Positions 17,200-24,424 of a stretch of 37,954 nucleotides of DNA are shown piece after piece (position 1 is the first letter of the stretch; the number at the start of each line of letters is the position of its first letter). The stretch covers positions 1 through 37,954 of the forward strand of contig CALWOE010000007.1 of the NCBI GenBank assembly GCA_944383035.1. The letters are read 5' to 3'. Below the pieces are notes generated by a model. The model did no database searches, was not told where the DNA came from, and was given only the letters and a program-made list of their open reading frames with translations. Made by a program: the position numbers and the translations under genes. Source of the DNA: an uncultured Clostridia bacterium. GTDB taxonomy: Bacteria; Bacillota; Clostridia; TANB77; CAG-465.

Positions 17200-17718
17200 T
17201 TATTTTAATTTTAAAACTTGTAATCCATTTAATGGTATTTTAGAGTCAGTAACTCCGCTTTCTTGACAATAAATTTGAATATAATCGCCAACAGCAATTT
17301 GATTCCTTTTTAACTTTTCACCTGTTTCTTTATCTTGAATATTTACATTTGATGGTAATTTTATTGTAATTTCACCTCTTCCACCATTTGTAAAATTTGT
17401 TCTAATAGAATTTATAACAACTTCTTCTCCATAATCAACCACTCGAAGTACCCTTCCATAAACATAAAAATTAGATGAAAATGAGAAAATCTCAGGATTA
17501 TCCCTAACATATACAAATACCCATAAGAACATACCAAGTATTATTGCAGATATAAATATAACTTTAAATACTCTATGTCTACTAAAAAATCTTGATGTAC
17601 ATCTAAAAAATATAATTAAAGCAATTACAACAAAAATTAATATAATAATTTCAAAATCTATATAATCAAAAAGTGGTAGATTTTTAAAATCTTCAAAAAA
17701 TTTACTAATAGCTTCCAT
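17200..17718 (-). CDS. Membrane-anchored hypothetical protein, 172 aa, co-transcribed with tex
   Basis: I do not recognise a named family. Two hydrophobic segments (about 22-38 and 51-71) are joined by a short positively charged loop (FRCTSRFFSRHR), which should place both ends outside the cytoplasm. Residues 80-172 form a soluble, strand-rich domain (YGRVLRVVDYGEEVVINS, KRNQIAVGDYIQIYCQ) of the kind seen in small beta-barrel or OB-like domains. The gene begins 9 nt after the tex stop with an AGGAGG ribosome site, so the two share a message. A functional link with Tex is not known to me. Confidence 0.75.
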   Translation of the reverse strand: MEAISKFFEDFKNLPLFDYIDFEIIILIFVVIALIIFFRCTSRFFSRHRVFKVIFISAIILGMFLWVFVYVRDNPEIFSFSSNFYVYGRVLRVVDYGEEVVINSIRTNFTNGGRGEITIKLPSNVNIQDKETGEKLKRNQIAVGDYIQIYCQESGVTDSKIPLNGLQVLKLK

Positions 17719-17727
17719 ATACCCCTC

Positions 17728-19884
17728 CTAATTTAAATCTTTCATACTAAGACTAACTCTATTTTTTTCCAAATCAACACTAATTACTTTTACTTTTACG
17801 TTTTGTCCAACGGATAATTCTTCAAGTGGATTTTTTATATAATCATTACTGATATTTGATATGTGTACAAGTCCATCCGATTTAATTCCTATATCAACAA
17901 AAGCACCAAAATCTATTACATTTCTTATAGTTCCATCTAAAATCATTCCTTCTTTTAAATCTTCTATTTTTAAAACATCACTTTTAAATATCGGTTTTGG
18001 CATGTCCTCTCTTTTATCAATTCCTGGCTTTTTTAATTCTTCGACTATATCTGTTAATGTTAAACTTCCAACACCAAGTTTTTTCGAATATTCGTTTACG
18101 TCAATATTATTAAGCTTACTTATAACATCTTTCATATTATTTTCATTCAATTTGTTTACATCATATCCTAAATTTTCTATTAACTTTTCAGCTATACTAT
18201 ATGATTCTGGATGAACCATTGTATTATCCAATATATTATCTGAATTTGTTACTTTCAAAAATCCGGCACATTGTACAAAAGTATTTTTTCCAAGTTTTGG
18301 AACTTTTAAAAACTCTGTTCTATTTTTAAATTTTCCATTTTCTTCTCTATACCTTACTATATTTTCCGACACACTAGTATTTATACCAGACACATATGAA
18401 AGAAGCGATGGAGTTGCTGTATTTATATCTACTCCAACAGTATTTACAACATTTTCTACAACACCATATAACGTCTCTGTAAGTCTTTTTTGATTTACAT
18501 CATGTTGATACTGACCAACACCAATACTTTTTGGATCTATCTTTACTAATTCAGCCAAAGGATCTTGTAATCTTCTTGCAATTGATATAGCTCCTCTTAT
18601 AGAAACATTAATATCAGGATATTCTTTTGTTGCAAGTTTAGAGGCTGAATATACAGATGCTCCTGCTTCACTTACTATTGTATAATATACTTTTTTTGTT
18701 TTTATCTTCTTAATCATATCACTTACAAATTTTTCAGATTCTCTTGATGCGGTTCCATTGCCAATTGCTATTATACCAACATTATACTTCATAATTATAT
18801 CAATTAATATTTTTTCAGATGTCTTTATATCTTCTTGTGGCTTAGTAGGATAAATAGTTGTATATGTTAAAAGCTTTCCTGTTTCATCTATTACTGCTAT
18901 TTTGCAACCTGTTCTATATGCAGGATCAAATCCCATTACTACTAAATCTTTAACAGGTGCTTGAAGTAACAAATTTTTCACGTTAACTCCAAATACACAA
19001 ATAGCTTCATCTGATGCAATCTCAAATTTATCCGTTCTTATTTGTCTTTCGATAGATGGTTTTATATTCTTCTTATACGCATCTTTTATACAGTCCAATA
19101 ATATATTTTTAAATATACTATCATTTTTTATTATTTTAGACTCTAGATATTTAATTATTTCATCATCATTTACTTCAAATTTTACTTTTAAAAAGCCGTC
19201 TTTTTCTCCTCTATTTATTGCAAGTATTCTATGTGGTCTTATACTTTTTAGCTTCTCTGAAAAATTATAATACATATCATAATTACTTTTTTCGCCTTTA
19301 GCATTTTTGGTTACAATTCTTCCTGTATTCAAAAAAACTTTTTTTATATATTTTCTAAAATCAGTATTATCTGATATTTGCTCTTTTATTATATCTTTTG
19401 CTTTTTCTATTACTTCTTCTTCACTTAAATTTGTTTTTTCTTTAAAAAACTTTGTAACTTCATTTAAATTTTTATACTTTAAATCTTGTGACAAAATTAT
19501 TTGAGATAACTTATCTAACCCAAGTTCTTTTGCAATTTGAGCTTTTGTATTCTTTTTAATCTTAAATGGTCTATATATATCTTCCAGTTCACTCAAAGTA
19601 ATTGCTTTATTTATAGCCTTATTTATTTGTTCTGTCATCTTATCTTGTTTTTCTATGCTATTTTTTATTTCTTCTTTTCTTTGCTCTAAATTTCTTAGAT
19701 AAGTAAGTCTATCAAAAAACTTTCTTAATATTTCATCATCTAAATTTCCTGTTACTTCTTTTCTATATCTTGCTATAAATGGTATAGTATTTCCTTCATC
19801 AATTAATTTTATTGTATTTTTTACTTGATTTTTATTTATACCAAGCTCCAAAGCAAGTATATTCACTATATTTTCATTTTCCAT
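17728..19884 (-). CDS. tex: Tex-family RNA-binding transcription accessory protein, 718 aa
   Basis: A conserved cytoplasmic nucleic-acid-binding protein related to eukaryotic Spt6. Domain order is complete: an N-terminal helical region (1-300), with IPFIARYRKEVTG close to the start as in all Tex proteins; a YqgF/RuvC-like domain (MGFDPAYRTGCKIAVID); helix-hairpin-helix segments including VGQYQHDVNQKRL and the NIVRYREENGKFKNR region; and a C-terminal S1 domain (about 645-715) with DGTIRNVIDFGAFVDIG and SDGLVHIS. Length is normal. It is transcribed from a near-consensus promoter and followed by a small membrane protein gene. Confidence 0.95.
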   Translation of the reverse strand: MENENIVNILALELGINKNQVKNTIKLIDEGNTIPFIARYRKEVTGNLDDEILRKFFDRLTYLRNLEQRKEEIKNSIEKQDKMTEQINKAINKAITLSELEDIYRPFKIKKNTKAQIAKELGLDKLSQIILSQDLKYKNLNEVTKFFKEKTNLSEEEVIEKAKDIIKEQISDNTDFRKYIKKVFLNTGRIVTKNAKGEKSNYDMYYNFSEKLKSIRPHRILAINRGEKDGFLKVKFEVNDDEIIKYLESKIIKNDSIFKNILLDCIKDAYKKNIKPSIERQIRTDKFEIASDEAICVFGVNVKNLLLQAPVKDLVVMGFDPAYRTGCKIAVIDETGKLLTYTTIYPTKPQEDIKTSEKILIDIIMKYNVGIIAIGNGTASRESEKFVSDMIKKIKTKKVYYTIVSEAGASVYSASKLATKEYPDINVSIRGAISIARRLQDPLAELVKIDPKSIGVGQYQHDVNQKRLTETLYGVVENVVNTVGVDINTATPSLLSYVSGINTSVSENIVRYREENGKFKNRTEFLKVPKLGKNTFVQCAGFLKVTNSDNILDNTMVHPESYSIAEKLIENLGYDVNKLNENNMKDVISKLNNIDVNEYSKKLGVGSLTLTDIVEELKKPGIDKREDMPKPIFKSDVLKIEDLKEGMILDGTIRNVIDFGAFVDIGIKSDGLVHISNISNDYIKNPLEELSVGQNVKVKVISVDLEKNRVSLSMKDLN

Positions 19885-19908
19885 ATATTATTCCTCTTTA
19901 TAAATAAA

Positions 19909-19937
19909 ATTATATATCATAACATATAAATTTTCAA
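19909..19937 (-). promoter_or_regulatory. Sigma-A promoter of tex
   Basis: On the minus strand TTGAAA (19937-19932) and TATAAT (19914-19909) are separated by 17 bp. Transcription would start near 19902, about 18 nt before the ATG. Confidence 0.7.
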
Positions 19938-19942
19938 CAAAA

Positions 19943-19974
19943 TAAAAAAAATACATATACAATTTGTATATGTA
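19943..19974 (-). terminator. Intrinsic terminator of the methyltransferase gene
   Basis: A 9-bp perfect stem (19952-19960 with 19966-19974) has a 5-nt loop and is followed by TTTTTTTT after one A on the minus strand. It starts 2 nt after the stop codon. Confidence 0.87.
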
Positions 19975-19975
19975 C

Positions 19976-20842
19976 CTATTTTAAACGTTTAATACTTGTT
20001 TTCATAATCTCTCCATCTTTTAAAAAACTATTGTGTACTAAAAATTTATCTTCTGGCAATAATTCTTCTATAAATGGAATTGCAGGAATATATACAAATG
20101 TACCATTTACTTTTAAAGAATTTAAAATCTTCATAAAAGTTTCTGCATAATCTATAAAATCTGTTGTTTGATCTGTATGTGCCTTTAAAAAATCCTTACT
20201 AAAAGTCATATATGCAATTATTAAATCATACTTATTTTCTTCATATTCATATGTTGTTAAATCATCACATACTAAAAATGAAGTATCATCACACATCTGG
20301 TCTATTCCATAAGCATCTATACCTATTTTTCTTAAAAACTCTACTAAACTTCCATCTTTTCCACAACCTAATTCCAAAACTTTACCATTAATTTTATTTT
20401 TATCTAATTCTAACATTTTTAACTTAAATTCTGGTGAATAATCAGATATATTATTTTGATCACTAATTTTATCTACATTTTGTACAAAATTTAATATTCT
20501 TTCATTATGGCTGGCAATTATTTTATCTATATCAATATTTTCGTTTAAAATATCTTCTAATAATCTTTGATATAATTCTAAAATTAAATAACATTCTGTT
20601 TTAGAAAAACTAATTCTGCCTTTTACATCAAAATAATTTTTCATAAAATTTTTTGCAAGTTTTGTTAAAAGCTCACTATTTCCATTTTCTTTTAAGAATT
20701 TAGTTATATCTTTTCTATTTTTAGTAATATATTCCTTTTTCGAAATACTATTATTATTTATTTTTTTATTTTCTATAACATATCTTGTATCTTGATTATT
20801 AAATGTAAGAAGTATTACATCATAAATTTCATCTAAATTCAT
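19976..20842 (-). CDS. SAM-dependent class I methyltransferase, 288 aa, substrate unknown
   Basis: The SAM-binding fold occupies about residues 150-280. Motif I is VLELGCGKDGS (155-165), the acidic residue after strand 2 is in YGIDQMCD (178-185), and the post-strand-3 part is LVCDDLTTYEYEE, followed by YDLIIAYMTFS. The first 140 residues are a helical, charged region that I do not recognise and that may bind the substrate. It stands alone as a single-gene unit with its own promoter, an AGGAGG ribosome site and a terminator. The substrate (small molecule, RNA or protein) cannot be inferred from its neighbours. Confidence 0.82.
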   Translation of the reverse strand: MNLDEIYDVILLTFNNQDTRYVIENKKINNNSISKKEYITKNRKDITKFLKENGNSELLTKLAKNFMKNYFDVKGRISFSKTECYLILELYQRLLEDILNENIDIDKIIASHNERILNFVQNVDKISDQNNISDYSPEFKLKMLELDKNKINGKVLELGCGKDGSLVEFLRKIGIDAYGIDQMCDDTSFLVCDDLTTYEYEENKYDLIIAYMTFSKDFLKAHTDQTTDFIDYAETFMKILNSLKVNGTFVYIPAIPFIEELLPEDKFLVHNSFLKDGEIMKTSIKRLK

Positions 20843-20873
20843 ATTTCCTCCTTTATGTATACCTTATTTGTAC

Positions 20874-20902
20874 ATTATATATCAAAAGATGCAAAAAAAC
20901 AA
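20874..20902 (-). promoter_or_regulatory. Sigma-A promoter of the methyltransferase gene
   Basis: On the minus strand TTGTTT (20902-20897) and TATAAT (20879-20874) are 17 bp apart, about 30 bp upstream of the ATG. Confidence 0.6.
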
Positions 20903-20948
20903 GTATTAATCTATATTAAAAAGTACTTATACCCATTAATCAAATAAC

Positions 20949-20991
20949 AAAAAAAAAGAATTTATAAAATTATTAAAACTTTATAAATTCT
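20949..20991 (-). terminator. Intrinsic terminator of the 157-aa hypothetical gene
   Basis: A 12-bp perfect stem (20957-20968 with 20980-20991) has an 11-nt A/T loop and a run of nine T on the minus strand. It lies 27 nt after the stop codon. Confidence 0.85.
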
Positions 20992-21017
20992 ATAAAACAA
21001 ATATTAAATACTATACT

Positions 21018-21491
21018 TTAAAAATATGAAAAAAATAAGTTATTTTTATATGAATCTGAACAATATTTATATGTTAACTCATACATATCATATAAGTTAT
21101 CAAATTTTAATCTATAACATAAAAAATTAACATCTACTTTTTTTACATATTTTATATATGTTATAAATTCTTCATGTGTCATTGATATTACTTTACAATA
21201 CCAATTATTTGTAGTTTTAAAAATATATTTTTGATATTTATTTAAACTTTCCATTTTTATAATTGTGTTATTCTTTAATTTATCTTGTATCACGAACATA
21301 TAATATATCGAAGAAGTATCTATTAATTGTTTCAAAATATCTTTATTCTTTTTATATTTTTCCTTATCCATATGTCGTATCAATTCAGATAATTTTATAA
21401 TTCTATCTAAACTTAAAGTATATAGTATATCTTTATTGTATAAAAAATCTCTTTTACTACAAAGTAAACGCAAAATATCTAAATCGTTCAT
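21018..21491 (-). CDS. Hypothetical protein, 157 aa
   Basis: I do not recognise this family. The product is rich in Lys, Tyr, Leu and Ile, has no signal peptide or membrane segment, and appears all-helical; LDILRLLCSKRDFLYNKD opens it. Tyrosines are common, and YELTYKYCSDSYKNN occurs near the end. The open frame extends to 21530, but ATG at 21491 follows AGGAGG by seven bases and is the better start. It has a private promoter and terminator. The promoter-to-start leader is about 70 nt. Confidence 0.75.
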   Translation of the reverse strand: MNDLDILRLLCSKRDFLYNKDILYTLSLDRIIKLSELIRHMDKEKYKKNKDILKQLIDTSSIYYMFVIQDKLKNNTIIKMESLNKYQKYIFKTTNNWYCKVISMTHEEFITYIKYVKKVDVNFLCYRLKFDNLYDMYELTYKYCSDSYKNNLFFSYF

Positions 21492-21567
21492 AATGATTCC
21501 TCCTAAATTTGTAAAAAGCTTGTTTAACAAAAAAATTATTTTGTTATAAATTTTTAACGTAAATTGA

Positions 21568-21596
21568 ATTATATCATATACGATTTTAAATGTAAA
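21568..21596 (-). promoter_or_regulatory. Sigma-A promoter of the 157-aa hypothetical gene
   Basis: On the minus strand TTTACA (21596-21591) and TATAAT (21573-21568) are 17 bp apart, with TGA before the -10. The predicted leader is about 70 nt and includes an A/T-rich region without an obvious strong fold. Confidence 0.65.
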
Positions 21597-21604
21597 CCTA
21601 TATA

Positions 21605-21640
21605 CAAAAAATTCTAGTTGATTTTTATATCAACTAGAAT
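21605..21640 (-). terminator. Intrinsic terminator of the perR-rbr operon
   Basis: A 12-bp perfect stem (21611-21622 with 21629-21640) has a 6-nt loop; TTTTTT on the minus strand includes the foot of the stem. It is about 20 nt after the rubrerythrin stop. Confidence 0.9.
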
Positions 21641-21660
21641 CTAAAATTAATCTTATAATA

Positions 21661-22200
21661 TTAATAATTTTCAGCCTTTATTTCAAAGAAACTTCTTGGA
21701 TGTGAACATACAGGGCAAATAGCAGGTGCAGCTACTGCAACATGAATATGTCCGCAATTTCTACATTTCCATACCTTTACTTCTCCACATTCAAAAACTT
21801 TTCCTTCTTCAACATTAGCTAATAATTTGTTATATCTTTCTTCATGTTCTTTTTCAATTTTTCCAACTGCTTCAAATAAATATGCTAATTTATCAAAACC
21901 TTCTTCTTTTGCTGTTTTAGCAAATTCTGCATACATATCAGTCCATTCATAATTTTCACCAGCTGCTGCATCTTTTAAATTTTCAGCTGTTGATGGAATA
22001 TCTCCATCATGTAAGAATTTGAACCATAATTTTGCATGTTCTTTTTCATTTTGTGCTGTTTCTTCAAATATAGCAGCAATTTGTTCATAACCTTCTTTTC
22101 TTGCTTTTGAAGCGTAGAAAGTATATTTATTTCTAGCTTGTGATTCTCCAGCAAAAGCTGCAAGTAAATTTGCTTCTGTTTTTGATCCTTTTAAATCCAT
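21661..22200 (-). CDS. rbr: Rubrerythrin, 179 aa
   Basis: A cytoplasmic non-haem di-iron peroxidase that reduces hydrogen peroxide in anaerobes, taking electrons through rubredoxin-type centres. The ferritin-like di-iron domain fills residues 1-135, with metal ligands in [11 protein letters not shown] (E19), NEKEHA (E52-H55) and IEKEHEERY (E116-H119). The C-terminal rubredoxin-like domain has two knuckles, CRNCGH (C146, C149) and CPVC (C162, C165). Length is normal. The frame can be extended to 22227, but that part overlaps the end of perR; ATG at 22200 has GGGAGGA seven bases upstream. That ribosome site lies within the last codons of perR and the next base after the perR stop opens this gene, so coupling is likely. 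Confidence 0.97.
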   Translation of the reverse strand: MDLKGSKTEANLLAAFAGESQARNKYTFYASKARKEGYEQIAAIFEETAQNEKEHAKLWFKFLHDGDIPSTAENLKDAAAGENYEWTDMYAEFAKTAKEEGFDKLAYLFEAVGKIEKEHEERYNKLLANVEEGKVFECGEVKVWKCRNCGHIHVAVAAPAICPVCSHPRSFFEIKAENY

Positions 22201-22201
22201 T

Positions 22202-22585
22202 TTAAATTCCTCCCTTATCACACTCATTACATATAGTATAAAATACTAAACTTTTTGATATAACTTTACATTTAAACAAATCTTGTATACAATAATCTAA
22301 ATCATCAATTTGTTTTAAAGAAATATCTGTAACTTTACCGCACTTTGTACATATTGCATGTACATGTTTTTTTGTATTTACATCAAATCTATCTTTATCA
22401 TTTGGAATTTTAATTCTAAGTATTAAATTTTCTTTTACAAATCTGTCTAAATTTCTATACACAGTACCTAAACTTAAATTTGGTATCTCTTCTTTTAAAT
22501 CTTTATATACCATCTCAGCTGTTGGATGTGTGCAAGACGATGTAATATACTGCAAAATCATATCACGTTGTTTTGAATATTTCAT
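22202..22585 (-). CDS. perR: Peroxide-sensing Fur-family repressor PerR, 127 aa
   Basis: A metal-dependent DNA-binding repressor. The five regulatory-metal ligands of Bacillus subtilis PerR (H37, D85, H91, H93, D104) are all present with exact spacing as H20, D68, H74, H76 and D87. The aspartate at the last site is the hallmark that separates PerR from Fur. The structural zinc cysteines are also in register: C79/C82 in CTKCG and C119/C122 in CNEC. The winged-helix part includes [11 protein letters not shown] and [12 protein letters not shown]. The N-terminus is about 17 residues shorter than in B. subtilis PerR. It is followed directly by rubrerythrin, a classical PerR target, and preceded by a palindromic operator, so it most likely represses its own operon. 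Confidence 0.95.
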   Translation of the reverse strand: MKYSKQRDMILQYITSSCTHPTAEMVYKDLKEEIPNLSLGTVYRNLDRFVKENLILRIKIPNDKDRFDVNTKKHVHAICTKCGKVTDISLKQIDDLDYCIQDLFKCKVISKSLVFYTICNECDKGGI

Positions 22586-22599
22586 ATCTATACCTTTCC

Positions 22600-22622
22600 A
22601 AAATAGTAATTATTACTATTTT
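22600..22622. promoter_or_regulatory. PerR-type operator (perfect 11-1-11 palindrome)
   Basis: A 23-bp perfect inverted repeat has 11-base arms around a single T. Its inner 7-1-7 core (22604-22618) agrees with the Per box TTATAATNATTATAA at 10 of 14 or better positions. It lies immediately downstream of the expected transcription start of perR, a good place to block RNA polymerase, and within the perR leader. Confidence 0.85.
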
Positions 22623-22630
22623 ACGTCTTT

Positions 22631-22659
22631 ATTTTATAACAAATATACTATAAAGTCAA
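22631..22659 (-). promoter_or_regulatory. Sigma-A promoter of perR-rbr
   Basis: On the minus strand TTGACT (22659-22654) and TAAAAT (22636-22631) are separated by 17 bp. The predicted start near 22624 abuts the PerR-type operator. Confidence 0.75.
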
Positions 22660-22670
22660 GGAGTTTTAAA

Positions 22671-22705
22671 AATAAAAAATAGAAAAGCAATTTCTTTTCT
22701 ATTTT
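22671..22705 (-). terminator. Intrinsic terminator of the peptidoglycan glycosyltransferase gene
   Basis: A 12-bp stem (22676-22687 with 22694-22705) has a 6-nt loop and a following T-rich stretch on the minus strand. It lies 11 nt after the stop codon. Confidence 0.82.
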
Positions 22706-22716
22706 AATAAAATTCT

Positions 22717-23397
22717 TTAATTTTCATCTATAAAATTATATTTTTTCATTTGATTTATAACTATTTGTTGTCTTCTACGAGCTAAATCTTCATTATCACT
22801 AAGTGAATATGCACTTGGTGCATTTGGAAGTCCCGCAAGCAAAGTTATTTCATCAAAAGTAAGTTCAAGTGGTTCTTTATCAAAATATCCATTTGCTGCT
22901 TCTTTTAGGCCGTAAAGCCCATCTCCAAAATATGCAACGTTTATATACATTTCAAGTATCTCATCTTTAGTATACATTTGCTCTAACTTCCTCGCTACAA
23001 AAACTTCTGCAACTTTTCTTGTAAATTTCTTTTCCATAGTAAAATACATATTTTTTGCAAGTTGTTGCGTAATTGTACTTCCACCTTCAGCAAGCGACAT
23101 AGTTTTAATATTATTTACAACTGCTCTACCTATAGATATGATATCTATATATCCATGTTCATAAAATCTATGATCTTCAACTGCAATAATTGCATTTTTA
23201 AAATCTGTTGGTATTTCATCCATTGTAATATAGTTTTTATCACTTCGTATACTTTCTACTTTTGTTTCTATACTTACTTCATCTATTTTTTCTCTATACA
23301 TTTTATATCCATTTACAACTACAACAGAACATACTACTATACAAATTAATATTAAAATAACAAGTATTGCTTTTATAAATTTAAATATTGTTTTCAT
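22717..23397 (-). CDS. mtgA: Monofunctional peptidoglycan glycosyltransferase (GT51), 226 aa
   Basis: It polymerises lipid II into glycan strands on the outer face of the membrane. A single membrane anchor spans about residues 8-29, followed by NGYKMYREKI. The GT51 domain has motif 1 EDHRFYEHG (catalytic glutamate E74) and motif 2 GGSTITQQLAKNMY (105-118). Further on come KVAEVFVARKLEQMYTKDEILEMYIN and GLPNAPSAYSL. There is no transpeptidase domain, so it resembles monofunctional MtgA/Sgt enzymes rather than class A PBPs. ATG at 23397 is chosen over GTG at 23406; neither has a strong ribosome site, and a good AAGGAG lies oddly far upstream (about 27 nt). A short degenerate relative of its N-terminus lies upstream. 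Confidence 0.92.
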   Translation of the reverse strand: MKTIFKFIKAILVILILICIVVCSVVVVNGYKMYREKIDEVSIETKVESIRSDKNYITMDEIPTDFKNAIIAVEDHRFYEHGYIDIISIGRAVVNNIKTMSLAEGGSTITQQLAKNMYFTMEKKFTRKVAEVFVARKLEQMYTKDEILEMYINVAYFGDGLYGLKEAANGYFDKEPLELTFDEITLLAGLPNAPSAYSLSDNEDLARRRQQIVINQMKKYNFIDEN

Positions 23398-23435
23398 AAA
23401 TATCACTTTTATATAAATTATATCTCCTTAAAACT

Positions 23436-23464
23436 ATTATATAATAAATTTTAAGTTATAACAA
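23436..23464 (-). promoter_or_regulatory. Sigma-A promoter of the GT51 gene
   Basis: On the minus strand TTGTTA (23464-23459) and TATAAT (23441-23436) are 17 bp apart, which gives a leader of about 30 nt. Confidence 0.6.
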
Positions 23465-23480
23465 GTGATATATATTACAA

Positions 23481-23648
23481 TTATATTACATTTTTGTAAG
23501 TATCTAAATTTATTAAATTACTTTTTATATCTTCAGTATATAATTTATAACCATTTAATATTACAAGCTCTAGTATAAAACTTATAATCATAATAATACA
23601 TATTATTGCTTTTTTTAAATTCAAAATATACTTATTAATAATAATCAC
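23481..23648 (-). pseudogene. 55-codon remnant or small paralogue of the GT51 N-terminus
   Basis: This short open frame starts at a GTG and encodes an N-terminal hydrophobic helix (about residues 13-31) followed by LNGYKLYTEDIKS and LDTYKNVI before the stop. The neighbouring GT51 protein has the same layout: membrane helix, then VNGYKMYREKIDE and later RSDKNYIT. The two align over about 45 residues with NGYKxY fully shared. The catalytic domain is missing, so this is either a decayed duplicate or a small membrane protein kept for its anchor. There is no clear ribosome site; TATAAT at 23662-23657 would make the GTG almost leaderless. The rest of the 23407-23725 gap holds only the GT51 promoter and a short hairpin-like repeat. 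Confidence 0.5.
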
Positions 23649-23725
23649 CTAAGTATATTATAATATAGTACATAAATATTTAAAATCGATTTTAATTACA
23701 TCTAAATTACATTTTTGTAATAATA

Positions 23726-24172
23726 CTAACTTAACTTTTTTAATTTTTCACGTCTTATAACACCAGTTGTATTTATATAATAATCATGACTTGAAATTAT
23801 ATCTGCAACTTGTGTTTTAAGATCAAATATATCATAACAATTTATTACATAACCAAAAGCTTCATTAATATTTAAATATTTATTTACTTTAGTTATAAAT
23901 TCTTCTTTTCCACTTACTACAAATACAAAAGTTTCATTTTCATAATCATTTGTTATTTTTTCATTTAACCATTCTGTATAAAAAACTTCATCATCCATTT
24001 TTTTATAAAATCTTGATATTAAATTTTTTAATCTTTTTCTTTCGTTTTTTTCTTGTTTTTCATTTATATAAATTACCTTTACATTTTTAAGTTCATTGTT
24101 TATAAAGTTATTTGCTATTATATATGAATGTGTATTATTTACAGTAAAACAACATAATTTTATTTTTCTCAT
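23726..24172 (-). CDS. Hypothetical protein, 148 aa
   Basis: I do not recognise this family. The product is soluble with mixed alpha/beta character: an opening strand KIKLCCFTV, a Lys/Glu-rich helix (KQEKNERKRLKNLISRFYKK, about 39-58), a strand ETFVFVVSGKEEF, and a helical stretch near NINEAFGYVINCYDIFDLKTQ. The basic tail ends VIRREKLKKLS. A strong promoter (TTGACA, 17 bp, TAAAAT) and a GGGGGA ribosome site suggest it is expressed. It is divergent from spoIIR, with both promoters in the 250-bp gap between them. Confidence 0.75.
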   Translation of the reverse strand: MRKIKLCCFTVNNTHSYIIANNFINNELKNVKVIYINEKQEKNERKRLKNLISRFYKKMDDEVFYTEWLNEKITNDYENETFVFVVSGKEEFITKVNKYLNINEAFGYVINCYDIFDLKTQVADIISSHDYYINTTGVIRREKLKKLS

Positions 24173-24201
24173 CTTTTGTTCCCCCTTATTAATTTAACTT
24201 A

Positions 24202-24230
24202 ATTTTATCATGTAAAATATATAGTGTCAA
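24202..24230 (-). promoter_or_regulatory. Near-consensus sigma-A promoter of the 148-aa gene
   Basis: On the minus strand TTGACA (24230-24225) and TAAAAT (24207-24202) are 17 bp apart, about 30 bp upstream of the ATG. Confidence 0.75.
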
Positions 24231-24300
24231 TTTCGAGTTTTAGCTTTATTTGTATAGTTTTGTAGAATTATATTAATTTCATATGACATAATTTTTACAT

Positions 24301-24330
24301 TTGACAGCATTTGATTTTATAACATAAAAT
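24301..24330 (+). promoter_or_regulatory. Candidate promoter of spoIIR
   Basis: TTGACA (24301-24306) and TAAAAT (24325-24330) are 18 bp apart. This is sigma-A-like; spoIIR is a forespore sigma-F gene in Bacillus, and I could not find a clear sigma-F match, so the actual promoter is uncertain. Confidence 0.4.
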
Positions 24331-24390
24331 TAGATTATTTTTTTACGTTTATTTTTCTAATATTTACCAATAATAATTTTAAAGAAGGGA

Positions 24391-24413
24391 ATTTAATAAT
24401 TTAATTATTAAAT
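24391..24413. repeat. Perfect 11-1-11 A/T palindrome before the spoIIR start
   Basis: Two 11-base arms surround a central T. It ends one base before a short ATG and 12 nt before the spoIIR start codon, next to the GGTGAT ribosome site. It could act as operator, RNA hairpin or be chance in A/T-rich DNA. Confidence 0.6.
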
Positions 24414-24424
24414 ATGGTGATTTT

